A stretch of 23,501 nt of DNA from a virus, in the IMG/VR virus record IMGVR_UViG_3300025674_000409, positions 1-23,501 of that record; one strand, written 5' to 3'. Shown here one piece after another: positions 6,258 through 13,053 of the stretch; positions within the stretch are counted from its first letter, which is position 1; each line of letters opens with the position of its first letter. The notes below the pieces were generated by a model. The model made no database searches. It was not told the DNA's origin and saw nothing but the letters and a program-made list of their open reading frames with translations. Position numbers and translations under genes: made by a program.

Positions 6258-6377
6258 ATGATTGAAATCACATTTACCAGAGAAGAACTCCAGTATTATA
6301 ATTTTTCTCATGGAGAGGATTTAATTGTTGATGCGAGATCAATTTACGAATTAGCAGAAGCATTGGAGTCACTATAA
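6258..6377 (+). CDS. very small acidic protein (39 aa)
   Basis: Open from ATG 6258 to TAA 6375-6377, overlapping the next start by 1 nt. Placed at the normal distance from the promoter. Begins MIEITFTREELQYY and ends in a short helix (YELAEALESL). Function unknown. Confidence 0.65.
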   Translation: MIEITFTREELQYYNFSHGEDLIVDARSIYELAEALESL

Positions 6378-6619
6378 TGTTATCACCAGCAGATAGAATC
6401 GTAGAAGCAACAATGCCTTATACTCTACGACCAAAAAAGAATGATAGAGAAAAAGTCATTGCAGCAGCACTTGAGTTTGTAATTGAAGAGTTTAGTTATA
6501 TTGATTGGGATTTTGGGTATGGAGAAGGTAAAGATTTCATTTATGTAAAAGACTTACAAAATCTGATTGACGAATTGAAATCTACTGTGACGATTGAAGA
6601 ACTGTCCACTGACTCTTGA
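6377..6619 (+). CDS. small hypothetical protein (80 aa)
   Basis: Start overlaps the previous stop (TAATG). Helix-rich, with the aromatic/acidic centre FSYIDWDFGYGEGKDF. Its 3' end overlaps the next promoter's upstream element and -35 box. No family recognised. Confidence 0.65.
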   Translation: MLSPADRIVEATMPYTLRPKKNDREKVIAAALEFVIEEFSYIDWDFGYGEGKDFIYVKDLQNLIDELKSTVTIEELSTDS

Positions 6620-6644
6620 GGTGAGTGGATTATTCTGTTATAAT
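6600..6644 (+). promoter_or_regulatory. promoter with upstream AACTGTCCAC element
   Basis: TTGAGG 6616-6621, 17-bp spacer, TATAAT 6639-6644 with an extended TG. The decamer begins at 6600, 39 nt before the -10 box, inside the end of the upstream gene. An imperfect inverted repeat (CCACT ... AGTGG) lies between. Confidence 0.75.
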
Positions 6645-6665
6645 GACTCTAGTTCAATCAAACCA

Positions 6666-6758
6666 ATGATTTCTCCTTACAATGTAGTTCCTGGAACTGA
6701 TATTATTCAAGAGTATGCTGAAAGAAAACAAAGGGCAGATGAGCGGAAACAAAAATGA
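6666..6758 (+). CDS. tiny basic protein (30 aa)
   Basis: ATG 6666 sits 27 nt after the start of a good -10 box and the ORF overlaps the next ATG (ATGA), so it probably is translated. Sequence MISPYNVVPGTDIIQEYAER and a Lys/Arg/Gln tail. Could also act only as a leader for the next gene. Confidence 0.5.
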   Translation: MISPYNVVPGTDIIQEYAERKQRADERKQK

Positions 6759-6940
6759 GTAGATTCATTAAGAACCCAGACGAAATTGTGCTGGAAGATG
6801 TGAAGATGGTTCACTACGAAACGATGGAAGAAGGTCGTGCTGTATGGTTGGGAATCTATCTGAATAATGGTAAAATATATCATCTAAACATCGGTGGAGA
6901 TAATCTTTATGTCAATTATTCAGATGAAACATTGGATTGA
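6755..6940 (+). CDS. small hypothetical protein (61 aa)
   Basis: ATGA overlap with the upstream ORF. Mixed beta-like sequence (AVWLGIYLNNGKIYHLNIGG). No motif recognised. Confidence 0.65.
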   Translation: MSRFIKNPDEIVLEDVKMVHYETMEEGRAVWLGIYLNNGKIYHLNIGGDNLYVNYSDETLD

Positions 6941-7139
6941 GGATTCTTGGTGGTCTTGGATAAATTGTATTGTATTTCGTCTTGACTATAATGACCGCAT
7001 AGATTATTGTGCCTTCTGGGAGGAATTAAATCTTGGGTATTATCAAATGAGAGATGAGTATCTAATGTCTCAACCAGGATTTGATCCTTATAATCTTTCA
7101 GGTAGAGACCCTTATTATTCTTATGTGATGAGTAAGTAA
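6924..7139 (+). CDS. aromatic-rich hypothetical protein (71 aa)
   Basis: ATG 6924 overlaps the previous stop by 17 nt; ATG 6894 is an in-frame alternative. Trp-rich N-terminus (WIEDSWWSWINC), then FRLDYN and a Tyr-rich tail ending YYSYVMSK. Its FRL-containing opening loosely resembles that of the next gene, so the two may be diverged duplicates, but the match is weak. Confidence 0.6.
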   Translation: MKHWIEDSWWSWINCIVFRLDYNDRIDYCAFWEELNLGYYQMRDEYLMSQPGFDPYNLSGRDPYYSYVMSK

Positions 7140-7477
7140 TGGACTTTCCAGTGTTTTTAAATAAGTGGATAATCGGATTTAAACCGATTAAGTATACAAT
7201 TTTTTGGTATTGGTTTCGTCTGGTCAATCATTCTAATTGGAGAATGGACGACCATCAAAGATACTGGGACTTCTGGTTGAATTTGAATAAAGGGATTTTA
7301 GATATGAATTACAAATGGGAGTTTGAAAAGTTTTGGGGTAAAAATGCTAAACCTGAAGTAACATATATTTCACCAGAAGCATATGATAAACTGGTGGAAA
7401 TGATTGAAAGACCATCGAAACCATCTCAAGCACTTATAGATTTGATGAATAGACCTTCGCCTTGGGACAATGAATAA
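7139..7477 (+). CDS. aromatic-rich hypothetical protein (112 aa)
   Basis: ATG overlaps the previous TAA (TAATG). N-terminal FPVFLNKWIIGFKPIKYTIF and WYWFRL suggest membrane association. The middle is Asp/Asn/Trp-rich and the C-terminus (SKPSQALIDLMNRP) resembles the tails of small phage regulators, without proof. Overlaps the next ORF by 8 nt. Confidence 0.65.
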   Translation: MDFPVFLNKWIIGFKPIKYTIFWYWFRLVNHSNWRMDDHQRYWDFWLNLNKGILDMNYKWEFEKFWGKNAKPEVTYISPEAYDKLVEMIERPSKPSQALIDLMNRPSPWDNE

Positions 7478-7631
7478 GTATCTTGAAGGATTTAAAAAAA
7501 GAGCAGGTGTCAGTATTGTATTCTGTCAATTGATTATCATTATGTTTCAATTGGCAAATCTCAATAAGCAGAGAGTAATTGTTTGTGAACCTGATCAATA
7601 TCAACAGCGCATTATTTGTATAGAGCAATGA
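7470..7631 (+). CDS. small membrane-type protein (53 aa)
   Basis: Open from ATG 7470 to TGA 7629-7631 and overlapping both neighbours or their signals. Residues ~13-30 (GVSIVFCQLIIIMFQLAN) form a likely membrane segment; the rest is polar. Function unknown. Confidence 0.55.
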   Translation: MNKYLEGFKKRAGVSIVFCQLIIIMFQLANLNKQRVIVCEPDQYQQRIICIEQ

Positions 7632-7638
7632 ATAAATA
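7631..7638 (+). promoter_or_regulatory. late-promoter-like octamer AATAAATA
   Basis: Ends 13 nt before ATG 7652, somewhat closer than other late promoters here. If active it rules out ATG 7628 as the start of the next gene on late mRNA. Confidence 0.35.
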
Positions 7639-7651
7639 CTTCCAAAAAGTC

Positions 7652-7840
7652 ATGATTACTTTTCAACAGTTTTTAGAAGAAGCAAAGAAAAAATCTAAGG
7701 AACCAAAACCACTATACTCTAAAAAACATATAGAAAAGCAACTTAACAAGCAAGGTGGAATTGGCGCAAAGGCAGTACAAAAATATATTGATCAAAATCC
7801 AAATCGTGGTCCTCGTGAGTATAAGTTAGGTGAACACTAA
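7652..7840 (+). CDS. small basic protein beginning MITFQQFLEEA (62 aa)
   Basis: ATG 7652 is preferred because the opening MITFQQFLEEA resembles the N-termini of many T4-like cyanophage proteins and because a late-promoter-like octamer lies just upstream; ATG 7628 is a longer option. The body is Lys-rich, with GGIGAKAVQKYIDQNP. Role unknown. Confidence 0.6.
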   Translation: MITFQQFLEEAKKKSKEPKPLYSKKHIEKQLNKQGGIGAKAVQKYIDQNPNRGPREYKLGEH

Positions 7841-8006
7841 ATCTAAAATCTTCTACAATATCTGGTGCAATGCTTATCAACGCAGATATTTGTATCGTGA
7901 CACACCCCGAGAGCATCGTGAGCATGATACAATACTGATGTGTCTGAATATGAAAGATGTGCAATTCTACCAGTTTGACTCAGAAAAACCAAAGCACTTG
8001 AAGTAA
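7830..8006 (+). CDS. small hypothetical protein (58 aa, GTG start)
   Basis: GTG 7830 overlaps the previous stop by 11 nt and gives MNTKSKIFYNIWCNAYQRRY and then an Arg/His-rich stretch (DTPREHREHD). No ATG is available upstream in this frame within the expected range. Function unknown. Confidence 0.6.
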   Translation: MNTKSKIFYNIWCNAYQRRYLYRDTPREHREHDTILMCLNMKDVQFYQFDSEKPKHLK

Positions 8007-8007
8007 A

Positions 8008-8178
8008 ATGAATGACGAGCATTATGGATGGGTAATCAATACTCATTATGATTACATTAATCTTCTAACAAAAATGGAGAAGAAAAATCCACAAAGATTT
8101 AATGAGTTTCGTTATTCAGAATCGACAATTTATCACTACCTAGATAGATTGCAACAAGAACAAAATCTTTACGACTGA
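8008..8178 (+). CDS. small hypothetical protein (56 aa)
   Basis: ATG 8008 is 1 nt after the previous stop and the TGA overlaps the next ATG by 1 nt. Tyr/Asn/His-rich, helical C-terminus (IYHYLDRLQQEQ). No family recognised. Confidence 0.6.
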   Translation: MNDEHYGWVINTHYDYINLLTKMEKKNPQRFNEFRYSESTIYHYLDRLQQEQNLYD

Positions 8179-8645
8179 TGAGTGAAGTTAATTTTAAAAA
8201 GCACCGTGTATTTCGTGAGACGGAATCAGTAGTCTTTTATGATATTTCGGTAGAAAACTCAAACGCACAAGACTTGGTAGTGCATACTGGAGCAGCAATA
8301 TCTCCTCCTGATGATATTGTAGGAGCAAAACAGTTTTATATTCACTATCACCAGACAGACCATAATCGTGTTTTGTCTGGTCTCCGCACATTTGAGTTAG
8401 TTAATCCTAAATGGAGATATCCCTATCACATAGTGCATTTAAATCGAAGTAGTGGAGCACTTGTAATTCCTATCGGCACTTATCATCGTAGTATTTCTGG
8501 TGAAGATGGGTCTATTGTGATTAACCAAGCAATTCGTGATGATGAATTTAATCCAGAAACTGAATTTATACCAGTTTCTGCAGCACAAAGTGAAGACCTT
8601 TATCGCATTTTGGCACATGAAAAACCTGTTATTCACACTTTATAA
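8178..8645 (+). CDS. cupin-like hypothetical protein (155 aa)
   Basis: Begins at the A shared with the previous TGA. The pattern is a single-domain beta barrel: many short beta-prone segments and a characteristic run VIPIGTYHRSISGEDGSIV, then NQAIRDDEFNPETEF. His and Glu residues (YIHYHQTDHN, IGTYHRS) could bind a metal in a cupin manner. I recall cupin-annotated proteins with this signature in cyanophages. The substrate is unknown and the cupin call is by pattern only. Confidence 0.6.
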   Translation: MSEVNFKKHRVFRETESVVFYDISVENSNAQDLVVHTGAAISPPDDIVGAKQFYIHYHQTDHNRVLSGLRTFELVNPKWRYPYHIVHLNRSSGALVIPIGTYHRSISGEDGSIVINQAIRDDEFNPETEFIPVSAAQSEDLYRILAHEKPVIHTL

Positions 8646-8672
8646 TACATAATATAATATTGGATAATATAA

Positions 8673-8852
8673 ATGAATAATACAGATCCATCCCAAATTA
8701 CATTAGAAAGCACGGCAAAACTCTTTGAATATGAAAGAATTTCAAGAGAAATTGAAGAATGTTCGGATATTGACAAAATTAAAGATATGCTCCGTTGCTA
8801 TGTTAAACTTTATATGAAACAACAGGAAGTTATGTTGGAGATTATTAAATGA
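8673..8852 (+). CDS. small conserved-type cyanophage protein (59 aa)
   Basis: ATG 8673 to TGA 8850-8852. Contains FEYERISREIEECSDID and CYVKLYMKQQE, a pattern I associate with a short family widespread in T4-like cyanophages. Helical and likely cytoplasmic; function unknown. The 27 nt before it are AT-rich with TATAAT-like words but no convincing complete promoter. Overlaps the next gene by 4 nt. Confidence 0.75.
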   Translation: MNNTDPSQITLESTAKLFEYERISREIEECSDIDKIKDMLRCYVKLYMKQQEVMLEIIK

Positions 8853-9010
8853 ATTTCACACCACAACAATATAAACTCATCTATACTGCTGTGCGACGAC
8901 ATCAGATTGAAAAAACAGCGCTGAATAGTCTAGAGTATCAAGAGTGTAGTGAGATACTTGACGAACTGTTTGATACCGTTTATACTCAACAAGTGGAGCA
9001 ACCAACCTGA
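8849..9010 (+). CDS. small conserved-type cyanophage protein (53 aa)
   Basis: ATGA overlap with the previous gene. MNFTPQQYKLIYTAVRRHQ and EYQECSEILDELFD match, from memory, a short cyanophage family that often follows the previous gene. Helical; no function known. Confidence 0.75.
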   Translation: MNFTPQQYKLIYTAVRRHQIEKTALNSLEYQECSEILDELFDTVYTQQVEQPT

Positions 9011-9012
9011 TT

Positions 9013-9219
9013 ATGGGAAGACCTAAAAAAAGTGAAAAAGCACCTGCAGTAAATAAGGAAGAAGAATTTCCATTTGACCAATTTCCTTGGAAGTTAGTCC
9101 AAAAGGATGGAAAAGAAACCCGTAAGTGCTACTTTCAGACGGAAGAGCATCGTCAAAAACACATTGACAGATACAAACTTAAAAAGAAAAAAATTACTCT
9201 GAGTTGTAAGTATGACTGA
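9013..9219 (+). CDS. small basic protein (68 aa)
   Basis: ATG 9013, 2 nt after the previous stop. The N-terminus GRPKKSEK resembles an AT-hook-like basic arm. The centre is EFPFDQFPWKLV and the C-terminus is Lys-rich with two Cys residues (Cys39, Cys65). Could touch nucleic acid, but that is inference from charge only. Confidence 0.65.
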   Translation: MGRPKKSEKAPAVNKEEEFPFDQFPWKLVQKDGKETRKCYFQTEEHRQKHIDRYKLKKKKITLSCKYD

Positions 9220-9343
9220 ACGCACATTTGTAGATAAAAACGGAAACTCCTGGTCCTGGGAAGAAACTCCTGAAACCATTGAGGCACTGAAACAACTTCA
9301 CGAAACTGTAAAGCAAGTAAATGACCGAAAAGAAACTGATTGA
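9212..9343 (+). CDS. very small hypothetical protein (43 aa)
   Basis: ATG overlaps the previous gene by 8 nt and the end overlaps the next by 23 nt. Begins MTERTFVDKNGNSWSWEETP, then a short helix. No function can be assigned. Confidence 0.6.
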   Translation: MTERTFVDKNGNSWSWEETPETIEALKQLHETVKQVNDRKETD

Positions 9344-9551
9344 CGATTGCTTTTATGTGGAGCAAAAAAAGTATGGACTCTGGGACTCAAAAGATCTTGA
9401 GGGAAATGGGTTGGTCACATCTCTCACTGAAGAGCAATGTATATCAGCAACCCGTTTTTATCTCAAATTCAGGCAAGAAAATCAATTTGAATCCCAAAAT
9501 AATGAAGAAAATGTAAGTAAGTATTCTGGTAGTATGGATTATAAACTATAA
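9321..9551 (+). CDS. small conserved-type cyanophage protein (76 aa)
   Basis: ATG 9321. The core YGLWDSKDLEGNGLVTSLTE and CISATRFYLKF resembles a recurring cyanophage protein. Compact alpha/beta pattern; the tail is Asn/Glu/Ser-rich. Function unknown. Confidence 0.7.
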   Translation: MTEKKLIDDCFYVEQKKYGLWDSKDLEGNGLVTSLTEEQCISATRFYLKFRQENQFESQNNEENVSKYSGSMDYKL

Positions 9552-9569
9552 ATTGTTGGAAAATAGAAT

Positions 9570-9731
9570 ATGAAAGATGATTATCCTTATCACGAATTAG
9601 ACCCAACCACTCCTTGGTATGAGTGGTTGATGCATTGTGAAATACACCATCAATTAAATGTTTCTGGTCAACCAAAGTGGCAAAGATATGCTGCTTATCG
9701 TAATTATTTAAAGGAAGTTGGAGTATTATAG
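9570..9731 (+). CDS. small hypothetical protein (53 aa)
   Basis: ATG 9570 to TAG 9729-9731. His- and Trp-rich (PWYEWLMHCEIHHQLN), with a helical C-terminus. The stop shares one base with the GTG of the next gene. No family recognised. Confidence 0.6.
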   Translation: MKDDYPYHELDPTTPWYEWLMHCEIHHQLNVSGQPKWQRYAAYRNYLKEVGVL

Positions 9732-9985
9732 TGTTTTTTAGACTTCGTGTTTTTCTTTGGTCTATCGTAGCAGAATTGGAATATATTTTGTATCCTTGGA
9801 AAGAAGAAAACTCATCAGAAGAAGTTTCTCAAAAATACAATTTATCATCTACAAGTATTGATCAAAACTTAATATATGATTGGTTAAAATCTCATGACGA
9901 AAAAATTACAAGACTTCAAGAAGAAATAATTTGGGTACAAAAAGAAATTCATAAACTCAATGTAGAATTAGAAACTCATGACTGA
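9731..9985 (+). CDS. membrane-anchored coiled-coil protein (84 aa, GTG start)
   Basis: GTG 9731 shares a base with the previous TAG. Residues 1-22 (FFRLRVFLWSIVAELEYILY) look membrane-associated. Residues ~48-82 form a heptad-rich coiled coil (YDWLKSHDEKITRLQEEI). The adjacent gene also encodes a coiled coil, so they may interact. Function unknown. Confidence 0.65.
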   Translation: MFFRLRVFLWSIVAELEYILYPWKEENSSEEVSQKYNLSSTSIDQNLIYDWLKSHDEKITRLQEEIIWVQKEIHKLNVELETHD

Positions 9986-10229
9986 ACAAGATCCCTATTG
10001 GTTTTTTAAAAAGTGGGGGTTCCCAGAACCTACTCCTAGTGATTTACTATACCAAAAACTAGGAGAACTTGAAGAAAAATATTCTGCTCTTCTCTTAGAT
10101 GTAAAGCGTCTTGAAGAAGAAAATATAGAAACTTCGAATGTATTATATGAACTTATGAATTCTATTGAGGCAGTTGATCGTCGTATAGATATTCTTGCAG
10201 AACGTTGTAGAGTTGATTATGATGTATGA
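9978..10229 (+). CDS. coiled-coil protein (83 aa)
   Basis: ATG overlaps the previous gene by 8 nt. N-terminal Trp/Phe/Pro-rich segment (DPYWFFKKWGFPEPTPSD), then a long coiled coil from ~25 to 80. Pairs with the previous gene as a likely co-translated partner; role unknown. Confidence 0.65.
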   Translation: MTEQDPYWFFKKWGFPEPTPSDLLYQKLGELEEKYSALLLDVKRLEEENIETSNVLYELMNSIEAVDRRIDILAERCRVDYDV

Positions 10230-10395
10230 ATTTGACGAATTTGAAAAAGCAATTGCTCACTTTGGTACAAGAGTTGATATTATCGTTGCCCTTGAAATGG
10301 GAGGCAAAATTGACGCTAATTCTGCCTATAAGGAAATTAAAACACAACTCAAAGAACTCAAACGAGCAAAAAAACAATACGGAAAGGATATGTAG
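10222..10395 (+). CDS. small conserved-type cyanophage protein (57 aa)
   Basis: ATG 10222 (or 10219) overlaps the previous stop by 8 nt and gives MYEFDEFEKAIAHFGTRVD, then VALEMGGKI and a Lys-rich helix. This opening recurs, from memory, in cyanophage small proteins. The longer frame from TTG 10195 lies within the upstream gene and is unlikely. Its stop falls inside the zinc-ribbon ORF that follows in another frame. Confidence 0.7.
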   Translation: MYEFDEFEKAIAHFGTRVDIIVALEMGGKIDANSAYKEIKTQLKELKRAKKQYGKDM

Positions 10396-10510
10396 TAAAT
10401 GTGGTGAAACTAAACCACTAAATGAAGAATACTACCAACCAGTAAAACATTTTAAGCAAAAATTTAGTTTTTATTGCAATGAGTGCAACAAACCTAAACC
10501 CAGAGAATGA
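10388..10510 (+). CDS. zinc-ribbon-like small ORF without a normal start (about 40 aa)
   Basis: The sequence CSKCGETKPLNEEYYQP followed by FYCNECNKPKPRE contains two CxxC pairs, a convincing treble-clef/zinc-ribbon of the HNH-associated phage type. The frame has no ATG, GTG or TTG close by. The only ATG, 10226, lies in the +1 frame of the previous gene and would add an implausible Leu/Lys-rich leader. Options are an AUA start at 10388, a +1 frameshift from the upstream gene, or decay. The domain is clear but its expression is not. Confidence 0.5.
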   Translation: MCSKCGETKPLNEEYYQPVKHFKQKFSFYCNECNKPKPRE

Positions 10511-10661
10511 CTCTCTGAAATTTACAAAAAATGATGATGGGACTTTCACCGTGGATTGGGATCCCCAGGATCCTAAGTGGTCGTTTCTTAACAACTTGAC
10601 TTCCAAGGAGATCCAGGTTATAGTAGAACAGGCAATCAAGGAATTTACCGATGGACTTTGA
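10479..10661 (+). CDS. small conserved-type phage protein (60 aa)
   Basis: ATG 10479 overlaps the zinc-ribbon ORF by 32 nt. The run SLKFTKNDDGTFTVDWDPQD and the helix LTSKEIQVIVEQAIKEF resemble a short family in cyanophages. One beta-hairpin plus helix is likely. Function unknown. Confidence 0.7.
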   Translation: MSATNLNPENDSLKFTKNDDGTFTVDWDPQDPKWSFLNNLTSKEIQVIVEQAIKEFTDGL

Positions 10662-11331
10662 CTACAAGAAGTATTCTCTTGAAAATCTTGAAAAGTGGAT
10701 GAGTGATGCCCTCCTATCTTCTGAGGCAACTCCACAAGAAATCTATGATGTCATTCACAAAGTTGTAGATGAAGAGTATCATTATCACAAACATCAAACA
10801 GGTCGTTGCTATGACCTTCTGGCACTTCTGAATGGTAATGGTGGGGGGCATCTGACTTGCGATAAGGATGACCCATCGGAAGAGTGTAAAGGTGCTTGGA
10901 ATGATTTCTGGGAAGAAAACTATCATTCAGAAGAGTATGAAAAATCCAAAAAACCTACTGTAGAAGACATTATGCCTCCTTGGGGGCATAGTGATATGGA
11001 AGCACTTCGTTATACTGAAGAAGAACTGAATGCGATGTGTGAAAAGGCAGAATCAGACTATGAAAAACAAAAGTGTCAAGAGTATAATCTGCGTGAGGCA
11101 GAGTATTATGATAAACGAGCACAACTTGATGCTAAACAAGATAAAGTAGTCAAATGGCAACTTCCTGTTGAGATTGATGGTGTAAGTGGTGAGTATTATG
11201 TGCAGTTTCCTGATGACTTGATGGAAGCATCTGGTATTAAAGAGAATGATGTGGTAGAATGGGTGGATCAAGGAGATGGTTCTTATCTTTTAAAAAAAGT
11301 AACTAAACCTATTGGAATGGAGGAATGTTGA
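10651..11331 (+). CDS. acidic protein with AbrB-like C-terminal domain (226 aa)
   Basis: ATG 10651 overlaps the previous gene by 11 nt. Residues 1-165 are acidic and helical with scattered Cys and His. Residues ~168-218 resemble a swapped-hairpin AbrB/MazE fold: YYVQFPDDLMEASGIKENDV, then GDGSYLLKKV. In AbrB and MazE families this fold binds DNA or forms dimers. A regulatory or DNA-binding role is inferred by pattern only. No toxin gene is seen next to it. Confidence 0.65.
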   Translation: MDFDYKKYSLENLEKWMSDALLSSEATPQEIYDVIHKVVDEEYHYHKHQTGRCYDLLALLNGNGGGHLTCDKDDPSEECKGAWNDFWEENYHSEEYEKSKKPTVEDIMPPWGHSDMEALRYTEEELNAMCEKAESDYEKQKCQEYNLREAEYYDKRAQLDAKQDKVVKWQLPVEIDGVSGEYYVQFPDDLMEASGIKENDVVEWVDQGDGSYLLKKVTKPIGMEEC

Positions 11332-11332
11332 A

Positions 11333-11557
11333 ATGGCACTATCTGAAAGTGTAGAAACTAGTCTGAAAGAGGCAGAAGCATCTCTAAGGAATGCCTTATC
11401 TTACGCAGCTCGTCAAGAAAGACCAATGGTTTGTAGTGTAATTGCTGATATGATTAGTCGTATTGAGTCTCTACAAACAACCGACTCTATTCTTGATAAG
11501 TTGGAAAATCGTAAAGGGGGAGACTCTGGATTTTTTGGCACAATGTTTGGAGAATGA
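11333..11557 (+). CDS. small helical protein (74 aa)
   Basis: ATG 11333 has a strong ribosome binding site (GGAGGAA) 10 nt upstream; the TTG at 11312 lies within the upstream gene and is rejected. Helical body (LKEAEASLRNALSYAARQ), Gly/Phe-rich end. The stop is adjacent to the ATGATG of the next gene. Function unknown. Confidence 0.75.
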   Translation: MALSESVETSLKEAEASLRNALSYAARQERPMVCSVIADMISRIESLQTTDSILDKLENRKGGDSGFFGTMFGE

Positions 11558-11934
11558 TGACTGAAAAGCAACCTAATGAGTTTGGCAAAGCACTACAAGA
11601 GTGGTGGGATTCTGATGCTTGTAAAGAACTACAAAAATCACATAAAGAGAGTGTAGAAAGAGCAGTAGGAAAGTATTTTATGCTTTCCGAAGAAGATAAA
11701 CTTGATATGGTGCAGGCAATTTGCACTATTATGTGTAAGGCAGAATCTGAAGGCACTTCTCATCGTGGTCTGCAAGATGCTCTAGGAATCTATCCATCGG
11801 GATTTTGGATTTCGGAGTTAATGACGGTACATAATTCTTTGTGGGGATATTTTCACGTTAAAAACCAAGAAAAAAAACTCAAAGATGATCTTGATGCTCT
11901 TGAAGACTTTATGAAGAATAAAGAAGATAAATAA
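11554..11934 (+). CDS. hypothetical phage protein (126 aa)
   Basis: ATGATG at 11554/11557 overlaps the previous stop. Helix-rich, with Cys39-type residues (DACKEL) and Trp residues in a central segment (GIYPSGFWISELMTVHNSLW). C-terminal Lys/Asp/Glu-rich helix. Its last codons contain the left late-promoter-like GATAAATA of RNA element 3. No known function. Confidence 0.7.
   Translation: MMTEKQPNEFGKALQEWWDSDACKELQKSHKESVERAVGKYFMLSEEDKLDMVQAICTIMCKAESEGTSHRGLQDALGIYPSGFWISELMTVHNSLWGYFHVKNQEKKLKDDLDALEDFMKNKEDK
11926..11933 (+). promoter_or_regulatory. left late-promoter-like octamer of RNA element 3
   Basis: GATAAATA, encoding the last residues and stop of the upstream gene, ends 3 nt before the element 3 stem. 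Confidence 0.5.
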
Positions 11935-11936
11935 TA

Positions 11937-11993
11937 TTGCTTAATGATACGGCAATTTCAATAAGCAAGAATGGGTGCTCTAGGGCACCTTTT
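11937..11993 (+). ncRNA. RNA element 3: stem-loop with variable loop word plus terminator hairpin
   Basis: Stem 11937-11943 (TTGCTTA) pairs with 11962-11968 (TAAGCAA), 7 pairs. The 18-nt loop includes ATGATACGGCA (11944-11954), complementary to 12010-12020 over 11 pairs. One of these is a G-U wobble (11946 with 12018), which points to pairing at RNA rather than DNA level. Terminator hairpin follows. Function inferred as for element 1. Confidence 0.7.
11974..11993 (+). terminator. intrinsic terminator inside RNA element 3
   Basis: Stem GGTGC / GCACC with an inner U-G pair closing a CTAG loop, followed by TTTT. Very similar to the hairpin of element 1. Confidence 0.75.
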
Positions 11994-11997
11994 CTAT

Positions 11998-12005
11998 TAT
12001 AAATA
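11998..12005 (+). promoter_or_regulatory. late promoter TATAAATA for endonuclease 3
   Basis: Exact late octamer, 8 nt after the terminator stem and 4 nt before the loop-complementary strand 12010-12020. Confidence 0.75.
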
Positions 12006-12030
12006 ATAATGCCGTATTATTAAAGCAGTT

Positions 12031-12768
12031 ATGGTAAATCCATATAAATTTTATACCTACGCATATTTGCGGAAGGATAGAACACCTTATTACATTGGTA
12101 AGGGGTGTGGAAAAAGAATTTATGCTAGTAAAGGAAGACCTTGCAATAAACCAAAAGACAAATCAAGAATTATTTTTTTAAAACAAAATTTAACTGAAGG
12201 AGAAGCATTTAAGCACGAAATCTATATGATTTCTGTGTTTGGTAGAAAAGATTTGGGAACTGGTATTCTTTATAATAGAACTGATGGTGGTGAAGGTCAT
12301 AGTAATCCATCATTAGAAACTATAGAAAAAAGAGTAAAACGCTTAAAGGGGAAAAAATTAAGTGAATCAGTTAAGAAAAAAATTAGTGACGCTGCAAAGG
12401 GAAGATCTAATTATTGGTTAAAGGGAATTCCTCGCAGTGAAGAAACAAAGCAAAAAATAAGTGAAGCAACCAAGGGTATTCTTCGCACTGAAAAAACAAA
12501 ACAAAACATAAGTAAAGCATTAAAAGGCAAACCAAAATCAGAAAATACAAAAGAAAAATTTAAAAAAATAATGGAAGAAAAGTATAGTCATATATGTTAT
12601 GAAATAATAACACCAGATAGAAATATAGAATATGTAAAAAATAGTTTAAAAAAATATTCTAAAGAAAATGGATTAAATTCTGGTTCGATGTATAATGTTG
12701 CTAATGGAAAAGCAAATCATCATAAAGGATATAAAGTCAAAAAATATATTAATAATGAAGTTTTGTAA
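12031..12768 (+). CDS. GIY-YIG homing endonuclease 3 with NUMOD3-type repeats (245 aa)
   Basis: N-terminal GIY-YIG nuclease with YTY at 8-10, YYIG at 20-23, Arg29, Glu63 (KHEIYMI) and Asn82 (YNRTDGG). The first ~80 residues are close to endonuclease 2. NUMOD3-type repeats (SEETKQKISEATKG and variants) span ~100-185. The C-terminal module (YEIITPDRNIEYVKNS, then HHKGYKV) is of the kind found at the ends of intron and free-standing endonucleases and should contact DNA. Very AT-rich. Preceded by RNA element 3. No damage seen. Confidence 0.92.
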   Translation: MVNPYKFYTYAYLRKDRTPYYIGKGCGKRIYASKGRPCNKPKDKSRIIFLKQNLTEGEAFKHEIYMISVFGRKDLGTGILYNRTDGGEGHSNPSLETIEKRVKRLKGKKLSESVKKKISDAAKGRSNYWLKGIPRSEETKQKISEATKGILRTEKTKQNISKALKGKPKSENTKEKFKKIMEEKYSHICYEIITPDRNIEYVKNSLKKYSKENGLNSGSMYNVANGKANHHKGYKVKKYINNEVL

Positions 12769-12847
12769 ACAAATTGCAAAGAGATTATAAAGTTTCTAGA
12801 TAGTTATGTATTGAAATGCTAACATTAGGACACATCGCAAGAAACTT

Positions 12848-13024
12848 ATGACTCTCGCAAAAACTGGCACAGAAGTGCTTTCAACAGACGAATGGAATGA
12901 GTTGGTAGCACTAAAAAATGCAATCACTTATGCACCACAGACAGTTTCGGCACAAAAAATGGAAAAATTTGCTGAATTGATGGTAAGATCTTTGGAAGGT
13001 AAGGGTGATTGCACACCACGATAA
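12848..13024 (+). CDS. small hypothetical protein (58 aa)
   Basis: ATG 12848 to TAA 13022-13024. Begins MTLAKTGTEVLSTDEWNELV; mostly helical, with one Cys near the end. No clear promoter in the 79-nt gap behind endonuclease 3. The late-promoter-like AATAAATA of the next gene follows immediately. Function unknown. Confidence 0.65.
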   Translation: MTLAKTGTEVLSTDEWNELVALKNAITYAPQTVSAQKMEKFAELMVRSLEGKGDCTPR

Positions 13025-13032
13025 AATAAATA
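13025..13032 (+). promoter_or_regulatory. late-promoter-like octamer AATAAATA upstream of cp12
   Basis: Begins right after the previous stop and ends 21 nt before the cp12 ATG, matching the spacing of other late candidates. Confidence 0.5.
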
Positions 13033-13053
13033 CTATCAACACGATACAAAACG

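Noticed and set aside
10226-10387. Upstream part of the 10226-10510 frame as a genuine protein N-terminus
   Set aside because: It overlaps the 10222 gene in another frame almost completely and has a biased Leu/Lys/Asn composition typical of a shadow frame; only the C-terminal zinc ribbon looks real.
12769-12847. Promoter in the gap after endonuclease 3
   Set aside because: TTGCAA and TAACAT-like words occur, but no -35/-10 pair with acceptable spacing and no AACTGGCACA-like decamer at the usual distance was found.
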